Positions 59,823 to 64,000 of a stretch of 64,000 nt of DNA are shown piece after piece; the stretch's first letter is position 1, and every line of letters begins with the position of its first letter. The DNA is from Musa acuminata AAA Group (lineage: Eukaryota > Streptophyta > Magnoliopsida > Zingiberales > Musaceae). The stretch covers positions 11,886,001-11,950,000 of the forward strand of contig NC_088356.1 of NCBI RefSeq assembly GCF_036884655.1. The letters are read 5' to 3'. Below the pieces are notes generated by a model. The model was not told the origin of the DNA. It saw only the letters and a program-made list of their open reading frames with translations, and searched no databases. The translations under genes were made by a program, and so were the position numbers.

Positions 59823-61230
59823 ATTTACACTTTACAAACAGTTTCTTTGGACAACAATGATCTTTAACAATATGTTTGTGCTTGATAACTTCTAGTTAGA
59901 TTTTTGGCAACTAAACTTTTTACTCTTTTTGACAAGTCTAGTGTTACATCCTTCACTACATCTAGCTATTTTCATTTTGACAAAACAAAGAAAGACCTGA
60001 GAATGTATACTTCTTCAGTCTAAACAAGTACTTGTTGGTCCAACTGTGAGGTTTATGAACAACAAACAGACTGAAGCCAAAGAAAAGAGAGACGCTTATA
60101 ACTGACTGAGAAAGACAACGAAAAAAAAGAAACATGTATAACTGACTGAGAAGAAGTAGACGGGACTGTTTTCCACCTTTCTGCCTTTTCCTGTTAATCT
60201 TACAACTCTGGCCTCTAATATAAGTCAACAAATACTCACGCCTAAAAGCACAGATGGGTTACCTCTTCCAGCACGAAAACCCTGTTACAATTTTCTCAAA
60301 TTAATTAAGGGTGCTTTCTTCCAGAAACATGCATGACCGTTATGATACAGTGTCTCCAACAATTACAAGTTCCCATGTATATAGCATATGGTTTCGCGCA
60401 AACCAAAATTGTGGTTGACGCACAAGAAATTATGAGAAAAGAACATGTATAGCGTAGGATTTATTGTTTTGCACAGTATCAACGAAAAAGAAAAGACAAA
60501 AGAAAAAAACAAAAGATCATAGGAACAGTCATTATGAAAGAAATTAAAGAATTGTCTGTATGAGATGTTCTTGATAAAATAAACCCTAATCCAAATCAAA
60601 GTAATTCGGATTACTCTCAGCCGAAAGACGAACTAAATCTTTCTTATGTTGGGTACCTCTTCAAATTAGTTTCTATTCCAAATATCTGCCAAAATGCTGA
60701 CACCTGGAAATTGTTACCACCGCGTTCATTACTAACAATATGAACAATCGTCCACTCTTGTACCCAGAAATTTCAGCTGGTAACAACACTAGGCATCAAT
60801 ATCATGCTCCTTCGTTATTAATCTCAAAACAAGAAACTCTTCTTGCGTACAAAGGAAAGAGAACAAACAAAGAAGGAAAGATTCAAAAGATCCTTTAAAT
60901 TTAATGGAAAGAGGGAGAGCCTTGATATCTCTTAGGCTTATATACCATGAATGATAAACGAAACTATACGAAATTTCTTTAGATTCACGCATCCTAGGAA
61001 ACAACATCAAACCATCCAGCAACAACGAAATGCATCTCGGATTCCATCGGGAGATCAAGATTTTATCAACTAAAACCAACAAGGAACGGGTCTTTCAAGA
61101 AGAAGATATCATTATACTCGCGGCTACCCAACGAGAAACGGAAACAAAGAGAGGATCAGGCGAGACAACCTGCTGATACTAGGGGAGGGAGTAGGCGGCG
61201 GGGTACACAGGACCGATGTCGTCGTCACCT

Positions 61231-61495
61231 GAGGTCTTCTTGAGGGCGTAGGAGAACCGACAGAGACAGGGGAAAGGTCGTCAGAGCGTCGCGGACGAGA
61301 CGAGGGATTACTACTACCTCCTTTATTTACTGTTGGGGGAAGGGCATTCCAGAGCCACCGGGAGTTCTCGATCGCCGAGGTCTTCTTGAGGCGGAGAACA
61401 ACCGACTGAGACGTCACGAACGAGACGGGGGGATTACGGCTAACCACCTTTATTTACTGTTGGGGGAGGGGGGCATTCCAGAACCATCGGGAGTG
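61231..61495. repeat. Diverged two-copy tandem repeat
   Basis: The phrases GAGGTCTTCTTGAGG, ACGAGACG-GGGATTAC and TTTATTTACTGTTGGGGGA followed by GGGCATTCCAGA occur in the same order from about 61231 and again from about 61378. Confidence 0.75.
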
Positions 61496-61842
61496 GCCTG
61501 GAGACGTCGACGCGTGGCAGCCTTCTTGTGGCTACTCCTTTTGGGACCCAACGAACTGGCGCTTTTACATATACATCGTTTACAGCGACGTTAAAAAAGC
61601 GTCTTCTACCCCCGTCAACATCTTCATATAACACGGACGTCCCTCATTTTTTGCGTATGTCTCGTAATCTACCCCGAACAATTCTGATATATCAATGAAG
61701 GCCCTCTCAGTGCCCCCTTTCAGCTACTATTCTTCTTTAAAACAATCAGGTCAACTACCATGTCAAAATTAAATAGTTTGAGTTTACACACAAAATACAA
61801 TAATACATAAAAATATATATCCTTAATATTAACACCATATAA

Positions 61843-61844
<2 letters not shown>

Positions 61845-61898
<54 letters not shown>
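61845..61898. repeat. (AT)n microsatellite
   Basis: 27 AT units in a row, directly visible. Confidence 0.95.
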
Positions 61899-61900
<2 letters not shown>

Positions 61901-64000
61901 TTGTCAGGCCCTTGAGGTTAACTAACTAAATGGGCCTGATCAATGTAGAACTGTGATCTCCCTTCATGTTCTTGTTCTGTTTATGATTTCTCTAATGATC
62001 AACTCCGAAATTGGAGTGTGCCAACCAGGGAGTAAGCACAAACAGTTCGATGTCGAGTCAGAGAAACAATTCAGTACCGCCGGCAGTCTCTTAGTCTCTT
62101 CACCGTTTGGCTTTCGTGCAGCATTCGACGGAATAAATCCTGTGAGCACCAGAAAATCCACTCGCTTGTCATTCTATTAACATCTTAATCACTAGTTTTA
62201 AGTCTCGTCTTTGTAGTTTGTGTGATCTTTGGATTCTTAAATGTGCTTCAAATCTAGTCCGTGATCTCTCGGTAAGCACATATGCGTTCGGCTTTCGGCC
62301 CGGTCAGCATCAACGATGCTTGCGGACAACCCCTTTCCCCCCTCCCCAAGCCATCAAGACAATCTTTTGCCGAACCCAAATCCTCACTAGCTGTCTCGAG
62401 CATGTAGTTTAGTCCTTGCGGCGGTATCCAACAACATGCAACCATCCAAGAAACGATCGATGACAACATCGAATTCTGAGGATTTGCCGAACCCAAATCC
62501 TCTCTCTCTCTCTCTCATCAATTTCAGAGTTGTCATTTTCCTATTCCTTTTGTAGCCCAATAGCTGACAGCGTTTCTCCGCTGGAAGGAACAGTAGAGCC
62601 GACGACGACTGAGCAAGCTCACTCGTTATATGCTTTGTTCCTTCCAAGGAAAAGAAAATATAGGAAAAACTAATCGGACGATGGTAACATACAGTTCCTT
62701 GGGAACGGTGGTGTATAAATAAAAGCAGCCATCTCGCATGACTCGATCCATTGATGAATCGATCACACTAACACACCGCACGATAGAACCTCGACAAAAA
62801 AAAGGCTGCATCAACTCGTCCATCGGATGGATAAAAGAGCAGTCGAGCTTCCCACGCACACAAAACCTTTCGAGATATTGACATCCATCTAACGAGTGAT
62901 CTCAGAGAGAGAATTGTTTGTGGAACACAAGAATCTCATCTCCTACTCGTGAATTCATGCATACGGATGTGGCCAGCGATGAGTCCGTGAGCTCGTCGCC
63001 AGCTTTAACTGTGAACAGAGATCTTCTCCCTGCCAACACAATGCTTAGACCTGTGCTTAGTAAACTAATAAAAAAAAAGAAATTCTGATAAGAATATTTT
63101 TGTTCTTATCTACATGATCAAATCAGACTCTCGAGCCTGATGGGATTGTTTCGCTCACATTAATCGATGCGAATTGTTTGCTCTACCGACGGAGACAAAA
63201 AAGGACAAGGATAAGTCCGTCGTTTTGTGACGATGAGGAGCGAAGAGCACAAGGGAATTGGTTCATCGGGAATCCGTCGTCATCACCGCCGATCGTACGA
63301 TACCGATGGAACGGCGATGGGGCGATATCCTGCCTTGTCGAATCGGTTGCTCGTGGTGCTATCACAGAATGATTGAGCTGATCATGATTGGGAAGCAGGG
63401 TGACAGCAGGAACAAGGTTGGCCGGTGAGCTACTCATGCCCGATGCATTCGATCCATGGAGCCGTCACTCCTTGTACGAAGCCAAGTCCTGTTAGCTATC
63501 CGAATGCAGAAAAAACCATCAAGTTGCCAATCATAGAGCTTAATAATTGCATCTCGATTCCTTGCCCTGAGCTCTGCGCTCCTCCATCCACACACCCACC
63601 CAAGCTTGTGGAGATCCATGCCACAACTCATCATCGATGGTGCCTAACAAGGACAAGATCTCCTTGTGATCAGTGATGCGATTGCTTAGTCTAATTAATG
63701 GCTGGCGTCAACCATTGGCAAAACCTACAAGATCTTATTTATGGATTCCATGGAGATATGAACATCAATTAGCGGACTTTTTCTCCTGTCGTTCTTCTAC
63801 ATTTGTGACGATGGTGTTTCTCATGCAAGTTGAGAACAGCTCGTGACTTGTATGGATCAGACAGAACAAGAAACGAGGCCCGCTTGGCAAATTAACACCC
63901 GCATACCATCTTGTCATGATCGGAATTGTTTCTCGTAGGTAACAACCATAAATGCCTTCACTCTGTATTCATTCAAGCATCATTTCCTCCTTGGGGATTT

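Larger units (their letters stand above)
59831..64000. other. Intergenic DNA, no supportable gene
   Basis: No gene recognised. It includes a two-copy diverged tandem repeat (61231-61495), a TA microsatellite (61845-61898), a short open frame with a hydrophobic start (61953-62180) and a TATA-like TATAAATAAA near 62714 with nothing identifiable downstream. Small open frames near 63180-63670 occur on both strands and look like chance. Confidence 0.4.

Noticed and set aside
62974..63005. GCGATGAGTCCGTGAGCTCG resembles a hammerhead ribozyme core
   Set aside because: The invariant CUGAUGA is GCGATGA here and the GAAA box is missing, so the catalytic core is not met; no stems I and III were found by eye.

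Overview
This is nuclear DNA from a flowering plant, most likely a monocot. Genes have many introns with long, AT-rich, transposon-bearing introns. LTR retrotransposons with initiator tRNA-Met primer sites fill much of the space between genes. The ribosomal protein L14 begins Met-Pro-Phe-Lys-Arg as I recall for the rice protein, and the PPR gene falls from very GC-rich to AT-rich along its length, as is common in grasses and Zingiberales. A banana-like genome would fit, but the species cannot be fixed from this window.

Layout. (1) 1-14210 is a retrotransposon nest: a degenerate Ty1/copia element (1476-10487) carries a 3.4-kb non-autonomous Ty3/gypsy-type Gag-only element in its right LTR. It is followed by decayed repeat DNA, a solo LTR and a 0.5-kb TRIM element. 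(2) 14860-17034 is a single-exon DYW-type PPR gene. (3) 20992-33746 is a 12-exon gene for a PP2A regulatory subunit B'' (EF-hand), with a solo LTR and a hAT-like element in its fourth intron. (4) 34167-40855 is a Ty1/copia element on the minus strand with its TSD (CTAAT) intact and three further insertions inside it. (5) 43910-46100 (minus) is RPL14, divergent from (6) 47490-50657 (plus), a glycolipid transfer protein gene. (7) 51690-52950 looks like a promoter plus repetitive leader with no recognisable coding region. (8) 55206-57853 holds two copia 3' ends in inverted arrangement. (9) 58130-59822 is a third hAT-like element split by a third solo LTR. (10) 59823-64000 has no gene I can support.

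Four protein-coding genes are well supported and are not functionally linked: organelle RNA editing (PPR-DYW), phosphatase targeting (PP2A B''), cytosolic translation (RPL14) and sphingolipid transfer (GLTP). Exons were joined by eye using splice consensus, reading frame and remembered family sequences, with no database search.

The most unusual content is in the mobile DNA. The gypsy-type element has LTRs that carry three extra copies of its own LTR-end/primer-binding junction. A solo-LTR family shows 4-bp target duplications at all three sites. A GC-ended hAT-like family has three copies with 8-bp duplications, and a small foldback element is built from GGTAC repeats.
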